Positions 8,556 to 16,077 of a DNA stretch of 19,349 nucleotides are shown piece by piece. How positions within the stretch are numbered: position 1 is the stretch's first letter; every line of letters begins with the position of its first letter. Source of the DNA: JAEVLT01 sp050496765 (GTDB lineage Bacteria > Bacillota > Bacilli > Bacillales > Cytobacillaceae); NCBI RefSeq assembly GCF_050496765.1, contig NZ_JBNWEO010000001.1:1-19349 (forward strand), given 5' to 3'. A model generated the notes under the pieces. That model was not told where the DNA came from, did no database searches, and saw only the letters and a list, made by a program, of their open reading frames with translations. Position numbers and translations under genes: made by a program.

Positions 8556-10064
8556 ATTGTACCCCTCCTTTTTATTAACCAATGCACAAGTGATACTTAA
8601 CGTTTTTTCCCATTCCCATTTCTCCATTGATACAGGATTTGAGGAACGATTAATTGCGCTTTTAACAATGTCTAAAGGAATTTCCTTATTATCAGTAATA
8701 CAAGGAAGCATACGCTCCATTAGTCCTTTCACAATTTTCTCGTTGGCTTTAGGTCCATAGGCTGCAAAAGCTATGTCTTTTGTTGCTGGTGCTCCAAAAA
8801 ACTGGGCATAGTCACCATTCTCTTCCTTTCGGTAACGGTGAAGCCATGCACACGTTGAATGCCAGCTTTTTAGCCGATCCAAATAAAGCTCTTTATACAT
8901 ATTCCGGTAGTACAGTACGGCCATCCGTCCGGTAGTTGCAGAATCAAGAATCAATATATTTACTACTGATTTCGTTGATAAATCATTCTTATAACCATCC
9001 AGTGCCTTCGCAATTTCTCTCGCGAATTCCTGATTGGTATAAGATATTCTCTCATGTTTTTCAATCGGTACAGGATCAATAGCAAAAGTATCTTCGGTCA
9101 CATCAGGAATATTAAGGTCATCATTCCCCCATACAAGAAAAACTCGCTGATCAATGGTTTTACCTTGACGATTGATCAGCCATTTCAAGGCATTATGAGC
9201 TTTCTGTGATACCTCATAACTTATGCTTGCCACTTGATTGCTTTTATTAAAGCGACCCCTAAACGTAAAACCGCTTGTATCATTGGCTGAAATGAGCTTT
9301 GCTTTGTCAGCAGCATTACGTATTTTATTGGCGTGTTTATCCGTGCTAGGCATAAAATTTCCCGTCACATAGCAAAGATCCGCGGCACCTAATAAATCTT
9401 GATAAAATCGAATAAAAGAATCGTACAATTCTCGATCTTTCCAAACATCTGTTAAAAGTTTTTGAGAAGAATAAACATTAAATCGTATAAATGCACTGTC
9501 CTGCCCTCCAGTAACAACTGAAAAAATCTGCGGCTTCTCCTTATAAAGGATTTCGTACTTCTTATCCCACCCTTCAATTAAATGCCCCTTCTCATCGAGA
9601 TATAATACCTTCGCGTCAACCAAATCTTTAATCAAAGTTTTCTTAGATAAATAGTTATAGATACTTTTCACTTTTGATACTGCATATGGCGATTCTGCCC
9701 ACTCTTTTAATTGTGCTATATAGTATGTAAAGGGTTCCTCTTTTTTTATTTTGCCACCATATGCAACGAAATCACCTGCTACATAGCTTAACTTATCATG
9801 AAGCGGGTAAGGGGCAATTTTGGATCCGGCACGATTTGCGGATTCTTCCGTACATGGAATTAATGTGTTCATTTCATCTTTATCTATCACTCTTGCAGAA
9901 TGGAAAGCGCCATCTTCTGTAATATCTACCTCAATATGTGCATTTTGTGTTGTATGGGCAATTGGCAAAAGTGTAAATTCCCGGTCATTCGATTTCTTTT
10001 CTACTACTCCAACTTGATCCAAATTTGATTCGTATGTTTCATATAAGTTCAATAGCCAGCTCAT
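8196..10064 (-). CDS. cas8c: Type I-C Cascade large subunit Cas8c (Csd1)
   Basis: Cas8c is the large subunit of type I-C Cascade. It recognises the PAM and helps open the target and recruit Cas3. The 622-residue length and the order of conserved segments fit Csd1: an N-terminal MSWLLNLYETYE, a central VWGNDDLN near residue 315, and a C-terminal helical region starting at about residue 500. The ATG overlaps the cas5c stop by 4 nt (ATGA at 10061-10064). The C-terminal 119 codons contain an internal ribosome binding site and GTG start for the small subunit Cas11c, annotated separately. Confidence 0.97.
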   Translation of the reverse strand: MSWLLNLYETYESNLDQVGVVEKKSNDREFTLLPIAHTTQNAHIEVDITEDGAFHSARVIDKDEMNTLIPCTEESANRAGSKIAPYPLHDKLSYVAGDFVAYGGKIKKEEPFTYYIAQLKEWAESPYAVSKVKSIYNYLSKKTLIKDLVDAKVLYLDEKGHLIEGWDKKYEILYKEKPQIFSVVTGGQDSAFIRFNVYSSQKLLTDVWKDRELYDSFIRFYQDLLGAADLCYVTGNFMPSTDKHANKIRNAADKAKLISANDTSGFTFRGRFNKSNQVASISYEVSQKAHNALKWLINRQGKTIDQRVFLVWGNDDLNIPDVTEDTFAIDPVPIEKHERISYTNQEFAREIAKALDGYKNDLSTKSVVNILILDSATTGRMAVLYYRNMYKELYLDRLKSWHSTCAWLHRYRKEENGDYAQFFGAPATKDIAFAAYGPKANEKIVKGLMERMLPCITDNKEIPLDIVKSAINRSSNPVSMEKWEWEKTLSITCALVNKKEGYNVTLDTENNERDYLFGRLLAIADVLERRALGSEENRSSNAIRYMNSFSKNPARTWKTIQEGLQPYQARLGTKARYLSSLIDEVASKINYADFNNKPLSGKYLLGFYSQRHELYQKKENIE

Positions 10065-10771
10065 TGATTCCCTCCCTCCTCTAATTGACTGAATAGCTCA
10101 TCCGCTGACTGGATATTTGTAAAACTCTTTGGATACATTTCTGTAATTTTTCTTATTTGAGTACATTGGTCAGGACGCGGAAACTTGATAATTCCCTTTT
10201 TCATCACAGGATTCCAGAGGCGAACTTCCATTTCATTTTTTCCAGTTTCATCAGGATAGTTAATCCCATGTATCATCGTTCCATAATGGATTTCACCCTG
10301 ATCATAAAAACCTTCACCCTCACCAAAAACACATGGTTCCACATATGCTTGACATTCCCTTGTGCCTAAGAAAATATCCCTTCTCCCTCCAGCTTGGAGA
10401 GATCGTTTAAGGATGTTATGATGTTTATTCTCGTTTCGATCAAATGACATGTCTGGTCGATAAGGGTTAAAGATAAAATGGGCACGTACTTGATAGCGAA
10501 CATCTTTTAGGTATGTATAGTTGGCAAGCGTATTTCCTCCGCCATATTCAATCGGTCGAATACCCTTTGACTCCATCTGAATTGGATTCATTATTCGGAC
10601 TTCATCTATTATCATAAGCAGCGTGGGTTTCCAATAGATTGATTCTACAATTCCTTTAAGTGCCTGGTATGTCGGGATTTGATAGGAAAGTTTTTCTCCA
10701 CCCATCTTAGTTAAAGGATCTGTAAATAAGGCATATTTTCCAAAGACTTCAAACTCAATCTCATTCCTCAT
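10061..10771 (-). CDS. cas5c: Type I-C crRNA-processing Cascade subunit Cas5c (Cas5d)
   Basis: In type I-C, Cas5 replaces Cas6: it cuts pre-crRNA at the base of the repeat hairpin and stays on the 5' handle. The 236-residue protein carries Y46, K116 and H117, the same residues at the same numbers as the catalytic triad I recall for Bacillus halodurans Cas5d. Also visible are the N-terminal RAMP strand (IEFEVFGKYALFTDP) and a glycine-rich segment near 126-132 (QAGGRRD). The start is supported by GGAGGTG 7 nt upstream. It is the first gene of the operon running to cas2. It probably also processes the crRNA-like RNA encoded upstream, whose pseudo-repeat keeps an 11-nt handle after a short stem. 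Confidence 0.98.
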   Translation of the reverse strand: MRNEIEFEVFGKYALFTDPLTKMGGEKLSYQIPTYQALKGIVESIYWKPTLLMIIDEVRIMNPIQMESKGIRPIEYGGGNTLANYTYLKDVRYQVRAHFIFNPYRPDMSFDRNENKHHNILKRSLQAGGRRDIFLGTRECQAYVEPCVFGEGEGFYDQGEIHYGTMIHGINYPDETGKNEMEVRLWNPVMKKGIIKFPRPDQCTQIRKITEMYPKSFTNIQSADELFSQLEEGGNQ

Positions 10772-10811
10772 AAATTCACCTCCAAAAATTCAAAATATTT
10801 TTTACAATTAA

Positions 10812-10837
10812 ACAATACATCTCTTTAGGAGTATTGT
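10812..10837 (-). promoter_or_regulatory. Inverted repeat at the 5' end of the cas5c transcript
   Basis: ACAATAC (10812-10818) and GTATTGT (10831-10837) form a perfect 7-bp dyad with a 12-nt spacer. It begins near the predicted transcription start of the cas5c operon (about 10833). It could be an RNA hairpin protecting the 5' end or a protein operator. I do not recognise it as the site of a known regulator. Confidence 0.4.
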
Positions 10838-10856
10838 AAATAATATATTATATGAA
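10820..10856 (-). promoter_or_regulatory. Cascade target: TTC PAM and protospacer in the cas promoter
   Basis: On the minus strand a TTC (10856-10854), the type I-C PAM, is followed by ATATAATATATTATTT (10853-10838). This matches the pseudo-spacer of the crRNA-like RNA (10920-10935) at 15 of 16 positions, with the one mismatch at position 6. Beyond position 16 the match ends. A full 34-nt footprint would reach about 10820. It covers the spacer and -10 region of the cas5c promoter, so bound Cascade should block RNA polymerase. Confidence 0.85.
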
Positions 10857-10867
10857 CTTTTTGTAAA
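10840..10867 (-). promoter_or_regulatory. Predicted promoter of the cas5c-cas2 operon
   Basis: TTTACA (10867-10862), a 16-nt spacer and TATTAT (10845-10840) each match the sigma-A consensus at five of six positions. The predicted start is near 10833, about 60 nt before the cas5c ATG. Its -35 box overlaps, on the opposite strand, the -35 box of the divergent promoter at 10861-10888. A perfect TATAAT at 10852-10847 is also present, but it is only 9 nt from the -35 box and lacks another. Confidence 0.65.
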
Positions 10868-10888
10868 CATTCTTTTACATGATATAAT
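10861..10888 (+). promoter_or_regulatory. Promoter of the crRNA-like regulatory RNA
   Basis: TTGTAA (10861-10866), a 16-nt spacer and a perfect TATAAT (10883-10888) form a strong sigma-A promoter. The expected start, about 6-7 nt downstream, is 10894-10895. This is exactly where the pseudo-repeat begins with GTCGC. Confidence 0.8.
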
Positions 10889-10893
10889 TAGTT

Positions 10894-10967
10894 GTCGCTT
10901 TTTTAGCGCGGATTGAAATATATAGTATATTATTTGAAAACCTATCTTCATTTAAAGATAGGTTTTT
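10894..10967 (+). ncRNA. crRNA-like RNA predicted to repress the cas operon (CreR-like)
   Basis: This is a single-unit CRISPR-like RNA between cas3 and cas5c. The pseudo-repeat at 10894-10919 reads GT, stem CGCT, loop TTTTT, stem AGCG, then the 11-nt tail CGGATTGAAAT. The array repeat has GT, a 7-bp stem, a 5-nt loop and TGGATTGAAAT, so only the stem is shortened (7 to 4 bp) and one handle base changed. The pseudo-spacer at 10920-10935 follows, and a terminator hairpin starts right after it instead of a second repeat. The spacer matches the cas5c promoter beside a TTC PAM. By analogy with CreR-type RNAs of other CRISPR systems, I infer that it loads into Cascade and represses cas transcription, and that partial pairing avoids Cas3 cleavage. 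Expression and function are untested. Array crRNAs would compete with it for Cascade. Confidence 0.85.
10937..10967. terminator. Bidirectional terminator of the crRNA-like RNA and cas3
   Basis: A perfect 12-bp stem, AAAACCTATCTT (10937-10948) and AAGATAGGTTTT (10955-10966), has a 6-nt loop and a run of five T on the plus strand. It ends the crRNA-like RNA. On the minus strand it overlaps the cas3 stop codon (10969-10967) and has a weaker T run. It should therefore also reduce read-through from cas3 into cas5c. Confidence 0.8.
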
Positions 10968-13393
10968 CAATATATACTCAAGGTAAACTGACTATCATTG
11001 TCTAAATTAAGCCCAAATTCATTGTCATAAGCCCCTTCTTTTAACGCAAAAATTTTCCCATCTAGATAACTCACCAATCCGTCATTTTTCGATAATTGGT
11101 CAAGTTCATATTTAAAAAGATTGATTGTATACTGCTGGGCTTTGCGCAGCAATCGAGTAAGGTCATCAATGGAACCATCACTGTTTAGTTTTGTAATGAT
11201 TTCTTTGCCATCTTCATAAGGTACAATCACTGATGTCGTCAAATCTTCAATAACGTGAAAGTTTTCTGCTGCTGTTTTATAGCTATTGGCAATAAATAAA
11301 GGAGGAACCTCATCATTTCTCGCCTTGTAAGCACAATAAAATCCATTTTTACTTTTCTTAGCTGCCAATAGTTCGGTCATAGTTTTATTTAAACCAGGAA
11401 TAAAATAATTTAAATCAGATGAAAACTTAGTGTAAAACTCTTTGAAATACCTTTCCATTGCCTGTTTTGATAAGATATGTCCTCCGTGGCTTGATGCATC
11501 TTGTTTTATGTCGACTAAAATTCTTTTTGAAATCTGTTTCCCACCTTTAATTTCTTTTAAGTACTTTAAGTTTTCTTCTTCATGATCAATAACATAAACA
11601 TTTTGAATATCTTTTTCACCATGACGATTGCACCTTCCAGCAGCCTGAGCAATAGAATCTAAACCGGCTAAAGAACGAATGACACATTCAAAACTTACAT
11701 CGACTCCAGCTTCGATCAGTTGGGTACTGATACAAATGATTTTATTCTTGGTAAGAAGATGCTGTCTGATTTCATTTAATATATTATTTCGATGGGCTGC
11801 ACACATCGATGTACTAAGATGATAAACAGGAACATTGAAATTTCTTTCTTTTAAAAGATTGTATAGATTTTTGACTACAGTTTTCGTGTTTAAAATGACT
11901 AAAATACTTTGTACATCCTCAATTTTATCTTCAATAAAATCTGCTAGTTTCTCATTATTAAAAGTTTGATTTGTTGCCATGTCGATAATCTCTACTCGCT
12001 TAAAAGCTTCAATTACCTGATCAAGATTACCAATAATCTCGGCATCTGGATTTATTTCCAACTTATTTTCCACAAAATCCAAGGCTGGTTGAGTTGCAGT
12101 ACATAAAACAATACTAGACTGTCCATAAGTTTTTAAAAAGTTTAAAGCCTGATTAAATAAAGAAACACAGGAAATTGGAACTTTTTGTACTTCATCAAAG
12201 ATAATTACCGATTCAGCTAGATTATGCAACCTCCTTATGTTTCTGCTTCCTTTTGCATAAAAAACATTTAAAAATTGAACCATTGTTGTAAATATAATTG
12301 GTGAATCCCAGTTATCTTTTGCAAGCTTCAACTTTTGCTGAACACTCATAACTCCATCTTGCATTTCATCGTTATCATTTTCATCACCAATCACATTGGA
12401 ATGATGTTCCAGAATATTCCCATCATCTTTTAAAATATTACGAACTTCTTCCGCATTTTGTTCAATAATAGTGGTGTAGGGAACAACATAGAAAATCCTT
12501 TTTTTATTGAAAAGTTTGGCATGTTTAAGAGCATATCGTAAACTTGCTAGCGTTTTTCCCCCACCCGTCGGTATCGATAATGTGTAAATCCCTGAGGGTT
12601 TCTTCGCAAATTCATCACATTGGTCTGACATTTCTGATCTTAAAATATTAATCGGATGATCAGCATTCGGGTGATTTTTGAAAGAATTGATTTTATTTAT
12701 AATTTTTTCGTAATACGCTGAAACTAATTCTTCATGGTCAACAGCTTCTTCGCCAGTTTTATTTTCTTCAAATAATCTCGTATTCGTTCGATCTGCATCA
12801 ATCAAAGAACTAAAAACAAATTTTGTTAAAAACATTAATTGTTTTTCATTGTTTTCCGAACTTTCTCTTGCCAAAAACGTTTCTAATTCTGATGCTGCTC
12901 TATCCACATAGTCATGAAAATATTCTTCGCTCATTACCTTTTCAAAAAATATTCTTTTTGTTATCTCAAAGTTTTTTAGATCCTTATCTCGCACTCTACT
13001 TAAATAATTGGATTCCAATTCCGGATTCAAAAAATCTAGCAAATACGAATGATGTGAAAGGATGGCGTTTCCGACAACTTCAGCAACTATTCCCTTATAT
13101 CGTGAAGTAATTTTTTTATGAAATAATTCGTATAATAATTTTCCTCCTGCTGTCGAATGATCTACACTTCCTCTTTTGGGAGGTGCTTCCGGATTATTGA
13201 CGGCTTGTAATATGTATTCTCTAAATTCCTTTGAATATTTACCAAGATCATGAAGCATTCCGGCTAGACCAGTTAAATGCTTCACCCCCAACTTATCTCC
13301 ATACGTTTCTGCTAATTCTTTAGCTGCCAACAAATGTTCTTCAACAGTTTGTATTGTCTTGTCACTTTCACGAATGTGAGCGATAAAATTCAT
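10967..13393 (-). CDS. cas3: CRISPR-associated helicase-nuclease Cas3 (HD N-terminal)
   Basis: Cas3 is recruited by target-bound Cascade and unwinds and degrades the DNA. The 808-residue protein has an N-terminal HD nuclease domain with H20, H48-D49 (LHDLGK), H79, H114-H115 and D199. An SF2 helicase follows, with Walker A PTGGGKT at 275-281, motif II DEVQ at 400-403, CTATQ at 431-435 and a motif VI-like QAAGRCNRHG. GGAGGG before the ATG supports the start. Unlike a simple type I-C operon, it is separated from cas5c by 195 nt containing a terminator and a divergent RNA gene, so it must be transcribed on its own. A hairpin terminator lies just upstream of the start codon. Confidence 0.98.
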   Translation of the reverse strand: MNFIAHIRESDKTIQTVEEHLLAAKELAETYGDKLGVKHLTGLAGMLHDLGKYSKEFREYILQAVNNPEAPPKRGSVDHSTAGGKLLYELFHKKITSRYKGIVAEVVGNAILSHHSYLLDFLNPELESNYLSRVRDKDLKNFEITKRIFFEKVMSEEYFHDYVDRAASELETFLARESSENNEKQLMFLTKFVFSSLIDADRTNTRLFEENKTGEEAVDHEELVSAYYEKIINKINSFKNHPNADHPINILRSEMSDQCDEFAKKPSGIYTLSIPTGGGKTLASLRYALKHAKLFNKKRIFYVVPYTTIIEQNAEEVRNILKDDGNILEHHSNVIGDENDNDEMQDGVMSVQQKLKLAKDNWDSPIIFTTMVQFLNVFYAKGSRNIRRLHNLAESVIIFDEVQKVPISCVSLFNQALNFLKTYGQSSIVLCTATQPALDFVENKLEINPDAEIIGNLDQVIEAFKRVEIIDMATNQTFNNEKLADFIEDKIEDVQSILVILNTKTVVKNLYNLLKERNFNVPVYHLSTSMCAAHRNNILNEIRQHLLTKNKIICISTQLIEAGVDVSFECVIRSLAGLDSIAQAAGRCNRHGEKDIQNVYVIDHEEENLKYLKEIKGGKQISKRILVDIKQDASSHGGHILSKQAMERYFKEFYTKFSSDLNYFIPGLNKTMTELLAAKKSKNGFYCAYKARNDEVPPLFIANSYKTAAENFHVIEDLTTSVIVPYEDGKEIITKLNSDGSIDDLTRLLRKAQQYTINLFKYELDQLSKNDGLVSYLDGKIFALKEGAYDNEFGLNLDNDSQFTLSIY

Positions 13394-13428
13394 CCAATCC
13401 CTCCATTAGGAAAACTCATAAGATTAAT

Positions 13429-13473
13429 GAAAAAAGCAGAAGTCACCCGTAATTCAGGTGTTATTCTTCTGCT
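13429..13473 (-). terminator. Intrinsic terminator shortly upstream of cas3
   Basis: On the minus strand AGCAGAAG (13473-13466) pairs with CTTCTGCT (13442-13435), with an inner CACC/GGTG helix, followed by five or more T. It ends about 36 nt before the cas3 ATG, leaving no room for a full promoter behind it. It may end the SDR transcript or act as an attenuator for cas3. A 22-codon ORF (13454-13522) ends inside the hairpin but has no ribosome binding site. Confidence 0.7.
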
Positions 13474-13520
13474 TCACATGATGGTTAAGTTCGACAAGCT
13501 CCAAAATTTTATCTACCTTC

Positions 13521-13549
13521 ATTTTGAATTTTTTAACTAAAATTGTCAA
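13521..13549 (-). promoter_or_regulatory. Possible cas3 promoter
   Basis: A perfect TTGACA (13549-13544) is followed after 17 nt by CAAAAT (13526-13521), a four-of-six -10 box. The predicted start is near 13514, giving a leader of about 120 nt that includes the terminator hairpin. The rest of 13394-13625 holds no recognisable gene. Confidence 0.45.
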
Positions 13550-13625
13550 TAATTATCATAAAATAATTTTTTAAGAACTTCATTTATGCATTTTTAGTTT
13601 TCAGCATCTATTTTGTCTACCCCCC

Positions 13626-14387
13626 CTAAAAATTCATCCTAGATTGCCCGCCATCAACGTTCATGCTGGCGCCGATGATCCAGGAGGCTTTGGTTGAGGC
13701 GAGGAAGGCAACGACGTTGGCGATCTCCTCTGGGGTGCCGAAGCGGCCGGCCGGAATTTCATTTTTGACAAAGGCGTTGATTTCTTCGGGGTTGGCCTCA
13801 AGGCGCTTTTTCCAGTTGCCTGTTTCGTGAAGGATGCTGCCGGGGGCGACGCTGTTGACGCGAATCCCGTACGGAATCACTTCATCTGCGAGCGATTTTG
13901 TAAAGCTGATCAAGGCTGATTTGGCATTGTTGTAGGTCACTTTGCCGCCGCTTTCCCTGCCGAAGACCGAGGTGATATTAATGATCGAGCCGCTGCCGGT
14001 CTGTTTCATTTGCTCAACAGCCAATTTGCTTAAATGCACTGCGGAAAAATAATTCAGTTCCATCGCTTCGTAAAATAACGCCATTTCCGTTTCGGTTGCT
14101 CCGGCTCCATTGCTGCCGCCCGCGTTATTAACTAAAACATCCAAACCACCCTGGGTTTGAGTGAATGCTTGAATCAAACTTTCCCGTTCAGCTGCTTTCG
14201 ATATATCCGCTTGAAAAATAGTGACATTTCCACCGAGTTCTTCTTTTGCTAGTTGTAAAATTTCTCTGTCGCGCGCTGCGATTCCGACATTTGCTCCTTC
14301 TGCCAAAAAAGCTTGGGCAATCGCTTTGCCAATTCCTTTCGAACCGCCGGTAATCAAGATATTTTTCCCATTTAATTGCAAATCCAT
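13626..14387 (-). CDS. SDR family NAD(P)-dependent oxidoreductase
   Basis: This is a classical short-chain dehydrogenase/reductase of 253 residues, a cytosolic NAD(P)-linked oxidation or reduction enzyme. Visible motifs are the Rossmann TGGSKGIG (13-20), NNAG (87-90), N112, catalytic S140, Y152 and K156 (YNNAK), APG (181-183) and a C-terminal VDGG. The substrate cannot be told from the sequence; it could be a 3-oxoacyl reductase-like or sugar/alcohol dehydrogenase member. I chose the ATG at 14387-14385 because AGGAG lies 8-9 nt upstream and the conserved fold begins right after it. A longer frame opens at 14474, but its extra 29 residues look like untranslated leader. It has no functional link with cas genes that I can see. 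G+C looks higher than in the cas genes. Confidence 0.9.
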   Translation of the reverse strand: MDLQLNGKNILITGGSKGIGKAIAQAFLAEGANVGIAARDREILQLAKEELGGNVTIFQADISKAAERESLIQAFTQTQGGLDVLVNNAGGSNGAGATETEMALFYEAMELNYFSAVHLSKLAVEQMKQTGSGSIINITSVFGRESGGKVTYNNAKSALISFTKSLADEVIPYGIRVNSVAPGSILHETGNWKKRLEANPEEINAFVKNEIPAGRFGTPEEIANVVAFLASTKASWIIGASMNVDGGQSRMNF

Positions 14388-14618
14388 TTGAACCTCTCCT
14401 CTGCTATGTACTATTTTTATTTTAGCCCTAATCATGGTAAAAATCTTTCTTTCCGTTCCATATAGAAGCGGCATTTCATGAACTTTCTCTTACAAATGTT
14501 TAAATTTTCATTTTTTTTATTTTAAAAGTATACAATAGAGGTGGGGAAAAACTAAAAACTTTGTTTTAAAATTCAGATTGTGAAAATATGAACAAGTAGT
14601 GGCCGGAGCTGATGCTGA

Positions 14619-16028
14619 ATGGAGAGGAAAAAAATTGTTATCATTGGTGGAGGAATCACCGGGTTATCAGCAGCTTATTATCTTCAAAAAGAAATAAAAG
14701 AAAAGCAGCTTCCCTATCAGGTCATGCTTTTTGAAGCAAGCAACCGTTTTGGCGGAGCGATTCACACCTTGAAAAAAGAGGGATTCATCATTGAAAAAGG
14801 GCCTGACTCGATGCTTGCGCGCAAAGCGAGCGCACTGAAATTGATCAAAGAAGTTGGTTTGGAAGATCAAGTCGTTTCCAATACTGCAGGGAAATCATAC
14901 ATAGTTGCAAGAGGAAAACTTCATACAATGCCAGAAGGCGCGTTTATGGGCATCCCTACCGAAGTCACTCCTTTTTTATTTTCAGGTCTTTTTTCACCAT
15001 TCGGAAAGTTGCGGGCTGCAGGCGATTTTATTTTACCAAAAGGGAAAGAAAAAGCGGACCAATCGCTTGGCGAATTTTTTAGAAGGAGACTTGGAAATGA
15101 AGTCGTCGACAACTTGATTGATCCACTGTTATCCGGCATTTATGCCGGTGACATCGACGAATTGAGCTTAATGTCTTTGTTCCCCATGTTTTATCAGCTG
15201 GAACAGACCCACCGAAGCCTTGTTCTCGGTTTGAAAAAAACGATGCCGTCTCGGTCAAAAACAGCCGCGAAAAAACTGCCGGCCAAAAAAGGCATGTTCA
15301 TTTCTTTAGCGGGCGGGCTTGAAACATTGATTGAAGCAGTGTTAAAAAAGCTTGATTCAAGTACCGTGATGAAAAATGCCCCTGTCGAAAAAATCACAAA
15401 AGACGGAAACCACTATAATGTTGCGCTGGCGGACGGAAGTGTTGAACAAGCCGAAAGTGTTATCATCACAACAGAATCTTACGCTGCCCAACAAATGCTT
15501 TCCGATTATCCATTAATGAAAGTAGTTGGCGGCATGATGGCCTATTCTGTTGCAAACGTTGCTATGGCCTTTCCAAAGGCAGCCATTAAGCAGGATATTG
15601 ATGGAACCGGATTTTTGGTTTCCCGCAACAGTGATTTTCGCATTACGGCCTGCACATGGACACATAAAAAATGGCCGGGAACGACTCCTGAAGACATGGC
15701 GCTTTTGCGCTGCTATGTGGGAAAGCCAAATGACCAGGACGCCGTCCATTTAGCGGATGATGAAATCATTCAAATCGTGTTACGGGATTTAAATAAAACA
15801 ATGAATATTACGGAGCAGCCGCTCTTTCACGTAATCTCCCGCTGGAACAAGAAGATGCCGCAATACACGGTTGGGCACTTGCAGCGGATGAAGAATGTAA
15901 GGGATTCCCTCGCTCAAGAATTACCAGGGATCTTCCTTTCAGGGAGTTCATATGATGGCATAGGGGTACCTGACTGCATTGAACAAGGGGAAGCTGCCGT
16001 ACAAAACGTACTGGCATTTTTAGCGTAA
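14619..16028 (+). CDS. hemY: Protoporphyrinogen/coproporphyrinogen III oxidase
   Basis: This FAD enzyme performs the six-electron oxidation of the porphyrinogen in heme synthesis. In Firmicutes the HemY/CgoX type acts on coproporphyrinogen III to give coproporphyrin III. The 469-residue product has the N-terminal FAD-binding GGGITGLSAAYYL (10-22), a FEASNRFGGAIHT segment binding the cofactor, EKGPDSML near residue 60, and the C-terminal GIGVPDCIEQGEAAVQN that closes the FAD site. No membrane segment is evident, as in Bacillus HemY. The start has GGAG about 10 nt upstream. It stands alone here, divergent from the SDR gene and away from hemE/hemH, so it may be a lone or second copy. A strong terminator follows at once. 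Confidence 0.9.
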   Translation: MERKKIVIIGGGITGLSAAYYLQKEIKEKQLPYQVMLFEASNRFGGAIHTLKKEGFIIEKGPDSMLARKASALKLIKEVGLEDQVVSNTAGKSYIVARGKLHTMPEGAFMGIPTEVTPFLFSGLFSPFGKLRAAGDFILPKGKEKADQSLGEFFRRRLGNEVVDNLIDPLLSGIYAGDIDELSLMSLFPMFYQLEQTHRSLVLGLKKTMPSRSKTAAKKLPAKKGMFISLAGGLETLIEAVLKKLDSSTVMKNAPVEKITKDGNHYNVALADGSVEQAESVIITTESYAAQQMLSDYPLMKVVGGMMAYSVANVAMAFPKAAIKQDIDGTGFLVSRNSDFRITACTWTHKKWPGTTPEDMALLRCYVGKPNDQDAVHLADDEIIQIVLRDLNKTMNITEQPLFHVISRWNKKMPQYTVGHLQRMKNVRDSLAQELPGIFLSGSSYDGIGVPDCIEQGEAAVQNVLAFLA

Positions 16029-16058
16029 AAACCGAGCAGAAGACTCTTGCTCGGTTTT
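16028..16058. terminator. Bidirectional terminator between hemY and the symporter gene
   Basis: AAAACCGAGCA (16028-16038) and TGCTCGGTTTT (16048-16058) form an 11-bp stem with a 9-nt loop and T runs on both strands. It starts at the hemY stop codon and lies 20 nt beyond the end of the convergent transporter gene, so it serves both. Confidence 0.93.
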
Positions 16059-16077
16059 TCTCTATAGTTATAATCGA

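Noticed and set aside
10847..10852. Perfect TATAAT on the minus strand as the cas5c -10 box
   Set aside because: The only good -35 box is 9 nt away, too close, and no other -35 box is correctly spaced. TATTAT at 10845-10840 fits better, though start mapping could reverse this.
10967..13393. DEVQ in place of DEAH/DExH in the Cas3 helicase
   Set aside because: I recall this variation in Cas3 proteins and the other helicase motifs are intact, so it is not evidence of inactivation.
13442..13460. A GTCACCC...AGGTG hairpin upstream of cas3 resembling the repeat stem
   Set aside because: It lacks the GGATTGAAAT handle and is fully explained as part of the terminator hairpin.
13454..13522. A 22-codon minus-strand ORF starting MKVDKILELVEL before cas3
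   Set aside because: It has no ribosome binding site, overlaps the candidate promoter and ends inside a terminator. Kept only as a remote leader-peptide possibility.
14388..14474. N-terminal extension of the SDR reading frame
   Set aside because: The ATG at 14387 has a strong ribosome binding site and begins at the conserved fold; the extension has no family similarity.
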